Of a stretch of 64,000 nt of DNA, positions 49,262-61,312 are shown one piece after another (position 1 is the stretch's first letter; each line of letters starts with the position of its first letter). The DNA is taken from NCBI RefSeq assembly GCF_964204645.1, contig NC_134035.1, positions 124,001 to 188,000 of the forward strand, in the 5' to 3' direction. Position numbers and translations under genes: made by a program. Source of the stretch: Tubulanus polymorphus (Eukaryota; Nemertea; Palaeonemertea; Tubulaniformes; Tubulanidae). Below the pieces are notes generated by a model. It saw nothing but the letters and a program-made list of their open reading frames with translations. It did no database searches and had not been told where the DNA came from.

Positions 49262-50920
49262 GAATATAAAATATCGGAGAATGCCTCGTTAAACGTCGGT
49301 CAACAGTAATTATATTAATTGATCGTTATATATTTATCATTCATGTCATCGACTGGTGTTAATTAACTCTGTCTCTATTCAATATTTATTGGATAATTCT
49401 GCAGCAGTGATGACGAGCGGGGAGGGGGGCCAGTGGGGGGAGGGGGGTACCGGATACTCGGTCAAATGAACTCTAGATAAATAATTATTTTCTACAATCA
49501 TATAAGAAAAACCCACAATCAATGAAAAACAATAAAACTTATTTCAACATTTAACACACTTAAACTTTTCAAATACTGATTTACGACCAAAAACAGTTAT
49601 AACAATATAAGAGGGTAACAGCGACAAGGTTTGTGACAGATTTTAAGTGAATTCCTTCCATGAGTCATTTAATTCACCTGTGATTAAATCTAGCAGATCA
49701 AGTTTAACACGTTTATGTGAATTCAGTCTTGGTTCAGTATACATTTCTTTCACTAAATATATTCAGAGCAGGAAACCGGACAAAATTGGCAATTTGTTGA
49801 TATCAAAATTGTTTCACCGTCTAGAACATTTGCATCATAGCGTGCGTCCACCTAATCTATCACCAGCTGATCACAGGTTTAACTGATACATCTAGCACAT
49901 GTATGATATTATTTGGTTATAGATGATTTTGATCAGTAAGTTTGATTTTATTCTAGAATCAGAATCGAAAAAGACTTGAAACGTTTGAATTTCTTTGTCT
50001 ATCTTTAAGTAAGTTTCTCAAATAATCACTGCTATAATGAGAGTCATTCAATTATTACAAATAGTCAATTATCATGAATTACAACTAATTTACTGTTCCT
50101 AAAAAACTAAGCGTTTGTAAATTCTAGTGTAAATATATCGTATAAACTACTGAATTTTACCTTTAGTAAACGTCACACAGAAATATTAGTGATAAACAGC
50201 AACGTACGAGTTATATAACAAAATCTCTTACCAAAATATTCACACAATTCACTTGTAACGAACGAAATGTTTAAAACAAATACTGTGAAAACCGATATAA
50301 ACAATGTTTAAACTGACTGTGACAAATATCTGTACGAGTTAATACACATATAGACTAACGGACGGACAGCGGCTATTGTCATTAATCTCCTATTCAACTT
50401 TCTGCTAGGTGGCAAATAACAATAACCTAAAATCCTAGTTTTCGTTTACACATGTTTTTGGTCATTCCATGACTCAATTGTAATACCCCTCCCATAGCCA
50501 GTTTTAAAGTTAGATTTTCTAATACTTCTAAGACCAAAAGGTATTAAGCAGTTAATTAAGCAGTTTTCACGGAATTTGTTTATAAGAAAGTTATAATCGA
50601 ATAAAAGAATAAAAAGTAGTTCATCTCCACAAACATTGCAGGCAGGGCATAATCTATCAGTTCTGGATAAATGAAGGGATCTGAAGGTTTTACAAGTAAA
50701 AGATCAGACCCGATCCTGAATTGTCATCGAGCTGATTAATGTAGTTCTCATTGTTTAATGATTAACAGCAGCCACCGACGCCATCTATAGTTGAAATGAA
50801 ATACTACACACAGCTCTTGTTTATCTCGCTTCACGTCGTTCGGAGAATAGTTTCCTAAGACTAACCCGATTTGATTATTCATTTAAGCTCACAACAGGAC
50901 CGCGGTCTTTGATCAAATGT
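49262..50920. other. First intron, no features supported
   Basis: AT-rich intron between first exon A and the VLVYVPEDE exon. A minus-strand donor-like site near 50232 follows a frame with stops. A run of G lies at about 49420-49450. Confidence 0.45.
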
Positions 50921-50933
50921 TGTCCGCGCGCTG

Positions 50934-51026
50934 TTAGCAGCCAGCAGGACTCAAACCCGCTTAGTCACTCAGCGCTGATAGTTCGTGCAACAGCATCGCG
51001 CCTTATTCCACTGAGCTACGGCTGAA
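50934..51026 (-). repeat. tRNA-like (SINE head) sequence, minus strand
   Basis: Minus strand from about 51026: TCAGCCGTAGCTCAGTGGAA has a good polymerase III box A (TAGCTCAGTGG), and GGGTTTGAGTCC about 45 bp on is a near box B. CAGCC at the start pairs with GGCTG at the end like an acceptor stem. The length of about 89 nt is class-II-like, but no proper anticodon arm could be drawn, so it is called tRNA-derived rather than a tRNA gene. Confidence 0.6.
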
Positions 51027-51103
51027 TCATCAAATTAGAGAAAAACACTTTCCTGGGAATGATAAATAAAGGGTGGAAAATATCACAGTGAAACTAAACT
51101 CAC

Positions 51104-51286
51104 CTGTACTTTAGTGTCGATGGTGAAATCTAATAATTCACCGTTGTTTGAAGTCATGATGTCGTCGTTTGAAAACGGATCGAAATCGTTGTGATTGTTT
51201 TTCGCGATGTTTTTTACGGGTGATGAAGGAGATGTGCTCTGAGGACTGTTGTCAAATTCCATTAAAGTGTCGAACTGTGACTCCAT
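51104..51286 (-). CDS. First coding exon A of the LIM gene (61 codons)
   Basis: It opens with ATG at 51286 (protein starts MESQFDTLMEFDNSPQ) and runs 61 codons to a CAG|GTGAGT donor, ending in phase 0. The sequence is acidic and Ser/Asn-rich and carries a DFDPFSNDD motif. DPF tripeptides are known ligands of clathrin-adaptor appendages in endocytic proteins; others occur in later exons. It is taken as a first exon because no acceptor-like AG with a pyrimidine tract lies just upstream and the bases before ATG look like an untranslated leader. It is the most 5' of the candidate starts and lies about 170 bp from a plus-strand SINE-like unit. An earlier non-coding exon cannot be excluded. Confidence 0.75.
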
Positions 51287-51459
51287 AACGCGTTGAAATT
51301 CACGTTAAAAATGGATGGAAATCTGTTGAGAAAAAAAGTTATTACAAATATTAAATATTTACTTAACAAATTGAAAAATGTGGTTTCCATAAAATTTCCA
51401 TCATTGAATTTTTCCTCTTCAAATCGCGGAGTTTTCCGATATTCAATATCAGAACGTCC

Positions 51460-51700
51460 TGTGCAGTTAGCTCAGGCGGTTGCGTGGAGGACTGGTAACC
51501 GAGAGGTCCCCGGTTCGAAACCACCTGCGGCGTCGTCTCTCGACACATACATGGACAAAGCTCTGCTAACTTAGTCAGGTTGTGAGTCATAACAAACTAT
51601 AAAAAGACGCTGGCCGTCTCTAAGAACCACTAGGGTTACACTGTTACTTGCAGTTGGGACAAAAAACTCTTCTAAACTAAACTAAGAAGTTTTTGGCTGC
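51460..51700 (+). repeat. tRNA-derived SINE-like unit, plus strand
   Basis: TTAGCTCAGGCGG (box A) at 51467 and GGTTCGAAACC (box B) at 51512 match the polymerase III promoter rule. Some 170 bp of non-tRNA sequence follows, ending in an AAACTAAACTAAG-type simple tail. It lies about 180 bp upstream of the ATG of first exon A. Confidence 0.65.
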
Positions 51701-52161
51701 ATATTTTCAATTGTTACAACGAATTATTTTTCATGGTTTTAAAATCTTTGATCATGAATTATTTCTTTGAAATTCAGGAATGAAGCCTAAATTCATAGTT
51801 TATCCATCAGATTGCGATCTGTTAGAGAGTTCACCCCGATACGTAGACAACCATACAACGATGCTGCTATTGATGGTAGCGCCATCTGTATAATTTTCTA
51901 GTAACTAAACTCTCGTCTGCTCTTCCTCAGGCAATAAGTAATCATAAAGTGGTAATGAACCTAATTTCCTGTTGACTGATATTCTGAATCCGGAAATTCA
52001 AACGAAACTTAAGTACAGAATGACATTAAAACCAAACTCACGTAATAACAAAATTTAGATTTATGTCAATCGACTCTGATCACTAAAACAATACCACATT
52101 AATCCCAGATCTCTTCTAACTAGAAAACTAACTTTAAAAGTTTATTGACGCCTCAAAAAAT

Positions 52162-52164
<3 letters not shown>

Positions 52165-52217
<53 letters not shown>
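52165..52217. repeat. (TA)n microsatellite
   Basis: About 53 bp of pure AT alternation. Confidence 0.97.
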
Positions 52218-52219
<2 letters not shown>

Positions 52220-52220
<1 letters not shown>

Positions 52221-54190
52221 ATTATTGTAACGGTTTTTATGGCCTCCAAAATACCACGATAAGATATAAACTTAATGGAATACAGATATTACAAATAACC
52301 ACTATTCGAACTGGTTGAATTAAACATAGCTTTGGAGTCAGTTACTCAAAGTTTGATTATATATTTCTGAATTGGTCGCACAATTCTTGGCTAATAAAAT
52401 TGAAATCAAAATGAATCATTTGTTCAAACGTCAGATGATATACAGCTGTTGAAATAATGAAGTTTTGTCACCTGGTTAACTTTACAAACTTATGAACAAT
52501 GATGACCTCTAAGTACTAAACTTACCCGATATACAGAATCAAACCAAATATGAGTACTATATACAAATGTATTAATGTCCAGATTATTCACTGATATCGT
52601 TCTAATCACTCTAACAAATAAACACTCCAATACTATATATTCCTACTGTGTATATACATTTCAACATTTCACAACCCAATCAGGAAAAAACTTTCATGAG
52701 TTTGGAATTCACCAAAACCGCAATCATCCATATAAGGTTATATCCTGGTCACTGGTAGCGAGATAAAAGGAGAAAAAAAAACAATGCCTCCGCACCACAA
52801 GATATAAAGCAGCCTCAGTCATAGCTCAATACGATGTATTATTTTAATTAGGTTATAGCTTCACTAAAAACGAGACGATTTTTCCGGTAAAACGACCGTC
52901 AATAAATGATGGGAAAACGACAATCCTAAATAGAACGACGGTGCAGTTTAATTTAGGAGTGAAAATTGAAACAGATGGTGAATTATCTCTGCTTACATAA
53001 CGCTATCTCTCTCTCTCTCTTGTTCCATTAGAGACAGGTTTTTTTAAACAAGCCATTATAGTAAATAGAAATGTGTGCCAGCTCTGCTAAAAAGATTAGA
53101 TTTCTCGAGGAGAGATCTCGTTTTCTTCCTATACATTGTAAAAGCGTGAACACGAAGCATTGTGTTTGTGTCGTTTCTGTATCACACATTAAACTCAGAC
53201 AGACTGACTGTAATTACTAGAACAGGTGGCAAATATATCTACTAATGTTTTATGTATCATCTATATGTATTTTTGTTCTGGGATATAAACTAGCACTAAG
53301 ATATAGGCCTTAGACCGGTATTCATTCTTCTACCCTTTCTACATCCAACTGGTTGTATCACTCATCTTTGTTCTATAGCCAATCTTACAACGTCAGACCA
53401 GTCTAAACATTTAAGATCGCTTTTGGACTTTAAATCTGCAACTGGCCCATGAAGTTTTAGGAAACGCCTTATGTCTTGTAATCGACTCAGAGATTACTGT
53501 TTAACCCGGATGTTTGTGGAATATTTTCCGAATGAGATATCACTATCACGACAAATGGTCCTAAAAGATCCGACTGACTCAAGCCGAGTGAACTGTACAT
53601 CGGGGTAAAGGCTATAATCCGGTAATATTTTTATTTTGTGTGTTTGTAGACGGGGCTGATAGACAGACGGACAGATGATGATGCAGCAGCCATTAGTCAT
53701 ATTCAAACAGAGAGCAGAAATAATCCGACATCCGACTGATCAAATCTTACTATTACTCAACTCAGAAACATTATCCCAGTATACAACAACAGCAGCAGCA
53801 GCACTCCCTAATCTCAATGTGGGATACCAGACCTCAAAATCAGATCAAATCCAGGCCAATCTTACAACAAATTCTCCAGGGGTAGTGCTGTCGTGATGAG
53901 GTCAGGTATCATCAAACAAAACATTTAATCCTATCTGGAGAATTTCAGGGCTTAGATTATTGGAAATAAGTTCAAGTTCATATATGGGTATAAGACTGAC
54001 AGCTCAGTTTATAAGGGGGGGGGGTGGCTGTATTTTAGTATTTTTAGTCGATATGTAATCAATCAATCAGCACACACTGAACGGAGCATGGATCATGCAA
54101 TACCAACAAGCAGGATACTCTGTATACATAAATAATTGATCAACTTGTCATTCAAAAACAGTTATCGCAAAATATGAACTTAATTATACA
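52220..54190. other. Intergenic, nothing supported
   Basis: Small ORFs only, with no splice context. A run of about ten G lies at about 54017-54026. Confidence 0.45.
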
Positions 54191-54199
54191 CGACAATAG

Positions 54200-54320
54200 A
54201 GAGAAACAGGGAGAGGGAGAGGGAGAGGTGAGGGAGAGGTGAGGGAGGGAGAGGTGAGGGAGAGAGGGAGAGGTGAGGGAGAGGTGTGAGGGAGGGAGAG
54301 GTGAGGGAGGGAGAGAGAAA
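54200..54320 (+). repeat. GA-rich low-complexity tract
   Basis: Irregular GAGGGAGAGGTGAGGGA units over about 120 bp. It forms a purine-only strand. Confidence 0.9.
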
Positions 54321-55124
54321 TCTAAACCTAGAGACCTATTCAACCTAGATGACAATAAACTCACGTATATTCACAGCGGTATCAACTCTCAAACAAACAT
54401 CGACTTTTGGCAAATTTTCGCAAAAAGGTTACCATGGAAACGGACAGAAAAGACGACCGTGGGTATCTGTGACAATAGTGAACGGCGACGTTGATGGCGG
54501 TGATGGCGGTGATGGCGGTACGATGAGAAATATCAATCTCTATAAACTGTGCTCTATATACAAAATCCTATCCATACCTCATCAAATTGTTTCCGGTTTT
54601 CATAAACTCATCAAATAAATAAATGTCTCTGATATTTCCAGGTTTCAGGCAGATGATGACCCTAGGACTACCCTATAATCCACTATATATCACCGGTAAT
54701 GTATATATCGCATTGAATGTATGACCCGAGTAAATTGTATTCACTGATAAATAGGTAAATAAGATAATATAAAGAGATGGTCTATATTACATGTCACTAA
54801 TAGGGTCTATATACCTCGCTTGTTATAGATAGATAAGTAAAAAGGGAAAGTTTTATGACAACATTATTAATAGAAATGACTATTATTAAAGTTAATTAAA
54901 ACATTCCTCCAAAAAGGGTAATTTTCATACCTGTATTCTATCAGTCCATTTCATCCATAAACATCAATATTTGGAATGTTTACCTTTTATTTTCGAGTTT
55001 TATTTGGATCTGTTATTGGCTGTCAGTTCCTAGTGGAGGAACAGGGATAAAATGGATAGGAGGAAATTCCTTTCACTCCATCGATCAAACCTCAATACAA
55101 CTGTAAACAACTGTGACGTGTGAA

Positions 55125-55342
55125 GTTCGAACCCACTGGGGTAAACAAATCAAACCCACTGGGGTAAACAGGTCAAATCCACTGAGGTAAACAGGTCAAA
55201 TCCACTGGGGTAAACAGGTCAAATCCACTGAGGTAAACAGGTCAAATCCACTGAAGTAAACAGGTCAAATCCACTGAGGTAAACAGCTCAACCCCACTGA
55301 GGTAAACAGGTTAACCCACTAGGGTAAACAGCTCAACCCCTA
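55125..55342 (+). repeat. 23-bp minisatellite, about nine copies
   Basis: Units of GTAAACAGGTCAAATCCACT plus GAG/GGG, with the last copies degenerate (AGCTCAACCC). Confidence 0.92.
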
Positions 55343-58300
55343 CAGTAGGTCTAGTAGTACACGGTGAAACCCACTTGGGAAGTGACCACAGCAAACCCAC
55401 TACATGAATCTTGCCAGTATATTAGGATACACTGCATGAATTCCGCCAGTCAATTTTTGTCATTTTATCCTATATTTCAAACGTCCTTATCCAAATATGA
55501 AGGTTACTATAGCAACGCATTCAATGCTTTCTAATTGTGTCCCCGATGAACAAAAGTAGTTCACAAATTCAAGAGCATTTGAACTGAACGACAGGAAATA
55601 CCGGTAATTATCAGAGGTATTTGAATACCGGTAATTATTTGAAATATAATTTTCTAGCAAATTGAATATCAAATTGAATTGTACCGAAACCACCTATCTC
55701 TATAAATGTATGGAATGTGTGATGATTTTGTAGTGGAGAAACTTCTTCTCGATCAGTGACATTTCTATTTACAATTAATGTGAACAGATGTGCCTCCAAT
55801 TACAGAAACTTTCATCCATGAAATATTCAATAAATCATCATTATCCTCTCCATAAACTATCGACATAGTTGATAATAATAACATTTCTGCTGCTGTTAAT
55901 GGCGATAAAATACGAACTTTGTAACAATTCCTGAGTGATAAACAGATAACAGTTTGTTATATAATCATCTACCGGTTCAAAAATATACCACACCATATTC
56001 CATATTTGGGGTTGTATTGTAATCAATGCTAAGCCGGCTCGTAGCGCGGGATTGAGACAAACCACCCAAAATCCGAAAAAAGGTTTTGAAAAAATGAATT
56101 TGCAGAAATGAATGCCAGGCTCGTCCTATATGTGCTCCCGATCTTATAGGCTGCAGGTACCTTAGAACTGGCATCGAACTCAAGCCTTGAATTGCGAACC
56201 GACTTCAGTGCTGTCATCACAAGGCACTGTTTTTACCTTCAAGTGCAATTTCAAAAAGATCCACCAAAAAAGTCGAACTGCCATTAGAATTAGTTACGCA
56301 ACGAGCCTGATGCTGATACAGTCATACGGTCGCTGCAGTTGGGACGATCATTACGTCAATGAGACTTGCACTTATACAAATTGAGTCTTGCGATGACATC
56401 AGTTTAAATTGAATCAAGTTTAATGACTATTTTACTGAGATTGAAAATGTCTGTAGTTTTTCCTGATATATGAATAAAGTGATCTACTTTCACTGACTAA
56501 TCTAGCTAGACATACACGGAGAGAATGTGGTGAATAATTCCTTCCAGAAACTGTAAATAAATCACCACTTCAACCTCAAAGGGCTAGACCGGTGTGGCAT
56601 GTTCAAAATTTCCCAAATTCCATTAACTTTTAATTCAAGCTTCAAACAAACTATAGGCTTCTGATTGAGTTTCGCTATAGCTAGAGTCGTAGACTGGGTC
56701 TAGTGCTGCTGCTGGTGAATAACCATCATTTTGCACACCGGTAAAAATAATCGATATTCTAGATACAGGCAGCATCCATCTATTTCACACAATCTCAGAA
56801 TGGAACTCCCAATTATCACATGGATGCGATGGAGCAGAAAAGCTGATGTTCAAAATGAAAAAAACGGAGAGCACAGATCGAGACCTACCTCAGTTAGATT
56901 AGTTATAGAAATCCAGCTATTGTGCTCACGAAATGAGGGCAACTGTCAAAATTGTCTTCACTTATAGACGACCGACTCAGACTCTCCGCGCAGCGAGGGA
57001 TTACTCATCAATAGAGAGTAACACAATAGCAGTCAGCAGGTGCTGCTCTCTACATCCAGTCCACACAACTAGGGCTTCTCCATCAATAACATCATCGTCA
57101 TCCATCCCGCGCCGCCTCTTTTCACGAGCGCGTAAAACCGTTCACTATCCCATTTATTTAAAGGAACTTTATAAAAGTGCACAATTTTTTAAAGAACAAA
57201 TCTGGAAAGGGCACGATTAGCACTCAAAAAACCAAATTTTGGTTTCAAATTCCATCCTCTGGAAATGTGTTTCTCCAGAACTATTCAATTTGCCCTAAAA
57301 ATCACTGACCCCGAAACAAACCCTTTACAACAAATTCTAGTACAAGAAAAAATTCTTTGAAGTGCTTACCTGAGTCCCATCATGGTGTCTTGTTTCAAAA
57401 AGTTGATAATCAAAATAGTTCATAGAATATAATTCGCTCACAGTCGAGATTGAATAAGGCCTACTGTAGAATCAATTCATAAACCTATAAAATAAATAAA
57501 TCTCCAGAATAACCACAAAAGCTCAGGATCCGGTCCCACAGTAAAAAAAGTGAATAAAAAATTCCAGAGTTGAAAACTAGTAATAACTTGATTTTAACTC
57601 TAACTTCAACTTTGGAACTGGATCCTGAAATAAACCGAACGTTAATAAATGCTAGAAACTTTTAGAAGTAAATGATTTGACCAGTATTTGATCCAGACAA
57701 ATATATTCAAACCTTTACTTCCATACAGTGAGAGAGAGAGAAGAATAGTGACTAATACACTTGATAAATTTGCTCTAAGGGTAAACATGCTGTCTAAGCA
57801 CAGGTATAAGGCAAGAATATGCAAGGACAGTCACAAGTTCAATAAAACTGGTTTCTCGTTTATTTTAGGTGTTGGTGTAAAATGTGCAGATTGGAATAAC
57901 TTGTATTTGGCACAGTTTTGTCAGCGTACACACAAGTCAAACTGTATTTACTAATTATACTATCACACAGCCACAAATAAATTTGAATTTAAACAGTGAC
58001 ATTTTTGACAGAAATTCCTATTAGAATCTCAAACAATGAATTCAAATAATCCACATGGATCATGAGGGTTGTAGGTGAAAATCCACTTCAAGTCGAATTT
58101 CACATGACATCTACCATTTATTCGTCTCTCAATTCGCTCATGTTGATTAAGAAAGAAAATGAAGATTTCACAATTCTTACAATTTACACTGAAGAGAAAA
58201 CATTTCATTATAAGCATAGAGATCAAATTATATTCACTGACAGTAACAAGGACTTTTAATAATAATTGTAGCCTATTTAACTCACTAAACTTTATAAAAA

Positions 58301-58530
58301 TTATCAAAGTTAATTACCCCACGTGATTGTGAAACTCCAACCAGCCCGGATTTGTTTCCACATTTAAAGTGTTCCACAATCCTAGCCCCCGGACTACCTA
58401 GTAGGTGGGACACAACACTCCTTTTTGAAAAACTATGATTAAAACAGGCGGATGGAGGACATTGTTTTTATGATGGATGTTTTTGGTGTAATCTTGGCGC
58501 CGGATGATGCACCAAAGAAAGAAGCTTCAT
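55343..58530. other. Intergenic stretch without supported genes
   Basis: About 3.2 kb. Frames at 55487, 57688 and 58029 have random composition. A minus-strand CACCATGATGG...AG|GTAAGC near 57370-57390 looks like a tiny first exon (MMGL) but leaves phase 2 and has no partner. Confidence 0.4.
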
Positions 58531-58539
58531 ATAATACTG

Positions 58540-58635
58540 TAAAAAACCAATTCATATTCCGCGGGGGTTATTCATGTGCTTTTTTTAGTTCACAAAAATT
58601 CCGCTACTGTTATTCACTTGAGGGGGCCCGGAATA
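58540..58635. repeat. Dispersed repeat G, copy 1
   Basis: Shares TTTTAGTTCACAAAAATTCC and GCTACTGTTATTC with 63545-63590 (TTTTAGTTCACAGAAATTCC, GCTATCGTTATTC). The class is unknown. Confidence 0.5.
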
Positions 58636-58664
58636 CGAGATGAATTCCACATGTACGTACCGCA

Positions 58665-59074
58665 GAGGCGCTTTTACGAAACTGAATCTTTGTAAATCGA
58701 TTTAAGTTTCACGTTTACGGCTCGCGGTTTAGTGAATCGGATTTGGTAAATCAACTCGTTTATGGACGCAGTTTAGTAAACTGATTTATTAAATCAACTA
58801 ACTTGCTCGGCGAGCAAGGGTAGTGGCGATTTAGTCAGTGAAATCCAACATGGCGTCCTCTTCGACCGCGGGCTAAAGACATCTATTGCAGACCATCATC
58901 TATCAATAATTCGGTCACCATTGACGCCCATTTTCTTTTGAATCGCGACCTTTAAATTGATAAATTGATTCGACTCATTTACGATAAACGATTCGATTTA
59001 CTAAACCTTTTGTTTTCCGACATCGAATCGGATTTAGCTAAACCGAATCAGATTCAATTTCGTAAAAGCGCCTC
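58665..59074. mobile_element. Inverted-repeat element D, about 410 bp
   Basis: The left end GAGGCGCTTTTACGAAACTG is inverted at the right end (CAATTTCGTAAAAGCGCCTC). Weaker inverted similarity continues inward (AAATCGATT, GGTTTAG...AAATCGGATTTAG). No transposase frame lies inside, so it is a non-autonomous element. The target duplication is unclear. Confidence 0.65.
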
Positions 59075-60849
59075 AGAATGCATCATTCAGTACCGGTCAT
59101 GGGACAGGTAACCAGTCTACTATTCGTATAGACTGGTGGCCGGTCTCTACTTATGGCGTTTTTATTTAAGCAACTCGAATCAACACGGATCGAATCGCCC
59201 ATTTATTTAAGCAGCGCTTTTAGAGAGCGGTTGATCCCATCCTCCATTTTCGATGCATGTCAAACATGTCAGTATCGAGTTACTTTCGGGTAAAAATGGC
59301 GTCTCATCGAATAAGCGAAACTGAGAGTAATATCAAAATCGCGCTGGAATGATTGATTACAGTAAATCAGCTGATAATCTATGAATCGTAAATGTAATGA
59401 GCAAACAAACGGAAATTTAAAGACCGAAGAAAAGGCATTAATTGCTGTGAGTATCGAATTAATCCGCTGATATTACTCGGAATTCAAATAGTCACTACTG
59501 AATTGATACTTATTAATTTTGTAGGTAAGAAAAAGGGATCAGCTGTAGTCGTCCTGAGGGAACTTGGCTGAAGGGCGACATGGTTTCTTTGTCAACCATA
59601 TGTAAAATATATTCACTCAATTGTTGTGTTTCTGATGATGTGAAAATGACTAAAGTCTGAATAAGGTTTACAATAGTTTGAACTCCTTGTCAGTTTTTTG
59701 ATATCAGATATTTGGATCCAACGCGGCATCTCTACTTATATTCCTGATGATACAGACAGCAAGTTGGGATAGACCAGTAATTCAGATCAACTGGATATTT
59801 GCAATATGTTCCTCTCCTCATGGACCATACATGATTTTTGCTAGAAATTGAGTATAAAATCCATCACGACAAACTCTTTTTTACTGGCAATTCTATATTT
59901 ATTGTCCACTTTCTAGTACAAAATCTTATTCAATATACAGACTGCCTGACAAGACGGTGACATATGTATTTTGTGACATTGCAAATTGTGTGACAACAGA
60001 ATGATACTGATATCTCTAACTCAACTCGAATCACAAAGACCAAATCTTGACCAGAAGAAGGCCTAAATCCAATCTCAATTCGAATTGCATGCTTGTTCGT
60101 GTTAATAAATTCCAGGGCCCGGTTTCATAGACCGAGTATCAAAGTTATCCCTAGGGGTAAATCCTCAATCTGGGTGACAACCACCATAGTTATAATGAGA
60201 AACCATGGTAATAACAGACAAATTTCAAAATGTTCCCAGGGACTATTTTTCTTCCACATCTATGAAACCCAGCCCAGCTCTTTAAACCTCATCACTATCA
60301 GAATCTAGGAGTTTCACCACTTGTTATTTGGAATCTAATTTCATGATGATTAATGCTGGATTCGTTAATCTCTTTGATTCGTGATTGAGGTTACTTTCTG
60401 AAATTAAACCGATATAGATATACTAACAATTAAACCTGGATTGACTTTTCAATTTATGTTTCATCCGTTTTTCAAACTTACCATGATACAACAACAATTC
60501 ATTCTGTGCATGTTGAGCTCATTCAATTTAATAAGTATATAACTTCTAATTCTTAAGAAAACCTGAGTTGTATCTCAGAAAATCAACATCAGAACACACA
60601 CAATGCCCTACAATAGACAATCAACAGAATATTTGTAAATAAGTATTCATTTACTGTTCACAAGTTTTAATAAAAGACATTGAAGTGAAGTAAGTGAAGT
60701 TACCTGTCGTATAGGCTAATATTTTTACCACACTGAATTGACTGCTAATATCTAATGTCACATTCAGCATAATCAATCAGTCATCTTAAGTGAACAAACA
60801 AATTGCCGGTGTCGTGGCCTCTGCTGCATGGCTGGTTCAGTTCAGTAAG

Positions 60850-61116
60850 TCAGTCAGTAGAAATTGGTTTTTCCATCTCAAGTTCGTCTGTATTGTTGTC
60901 GATTGACGACCGTTCCTTTGAGCAGGGTAGATTTTGATGGTGCTGTAATGGAGACATACTGCCTTGCATGTCGATATCTTCGAGGCCACACGCAGTACAG
61001 GTTCTCGCAGAAGCGTTACCTGATAGTTTTGGTCGAGTTTCTTTCTTCCATTGATGTAAAAATCGACTTTTGAGAGGTCCATGGAACGTAAGTCGAGACA
61101 CTATGTAGGCGGCCAT
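60850..61116 (-). CDS. Small intronless ORF, unknown protein (88 residues)
   Basis: ATG at 61116 sits in a good context (AACATGGCC) and gives MAAYIVSRLTFHGPLKSRFL, followed by HQWKKETRPKL, a CTAC pair (RTCTACG) and a Glu/Asp/Ser-rich end. The Arg/Lys-rich, acid-free first 25 residues could be a mitochondrial presequence (inference). An ATTAAA polyadenylation-type hexamer lies at about 60666-60671, roughly 180 nt past the stop, which supports a compact single-exon unit. On the other strand a GAAGATGGCGG (YY1-like) motif lies 50-60 bp upstream, and a reversed CCAAT box lies nearby. I do not recognise the family. A GTAACG donor inside the frame could instead make it the first exon of a longer gene. 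Confidence 0.42.
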   Translation of the reverse strand: MAAYIVSRLTFHGPLKSRFLHQWKKETRPKLSGNASARTCTACGLEDIDMQGSMSPLQHHQNLPCSKERSSIDNNTDELEMEKPISTD

Positions 61117-61312
61117 GTTACATTGTTCATGTGATGAAATACTGAAATCTGATTGGATCCGTATATTCCGCGGAAGATGGCGGACGGGTTAAACCTGTCC
61201 TAATCTGACTGCGAATGCAGGTGGCGCAGAATTGGACAGGCGACCAGTCTAGATTACTCCGAACACTGTTGAAGGTAGAGACTGGCAACCAATCTACTTG
61301 CATGCCAGTGCT

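Larger units (their letters stand above)
8575..51286 (-). other. Whole gene: large disordered protein with one C-terminal LIM domain (EPLIN/Xin/MICAL-like class)
   Basis: Gene span, given so that the exon entries can be read together. Proposed coding order on the minus strand: 51286-51104, 49258-48329, 35804-35763, 33018-26644, 23383-23281, 22162-21996, 21126-20980, 18249-18232, 16103-15982, 12963-12890, 11767-11681, (10624-10598), 9296-9261, 8807-8575. Every junction has a GT donor and an AG acceptor, and phases agree throughout (0,0,0,0,1,0,0,0,2,1,1,1,1). Alternative first exons at 47231, 46383, 37424, 36467 and 24754 also end in phase 0. The product is about 2,770 residues, rich in Ser, Pro, Asp, Glu and Asn, with no membrane segment and no signal peptide. 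The only folded domain I recognise is the LIM finger. Single-LIM proteins of this type are usually actin-cytoskeleton or junction scaffolds; that role is inferred here. No transcript evidence was available. Confidence 0.8.

Noticed and set aside
57372-57387. CACCATGATGG start with GTAAGC donor on the minus strand
   Set aside because: Only four codons, phase 2, and no matching downstream exon.
59381-59446. Plus-strand ATG exon (MNRKCNEQTN...) ending at GTGAGT
   Set aside because: The donor is good and the phase is 0, but no acceptor exon downstream could be joined. It is too short to trust.
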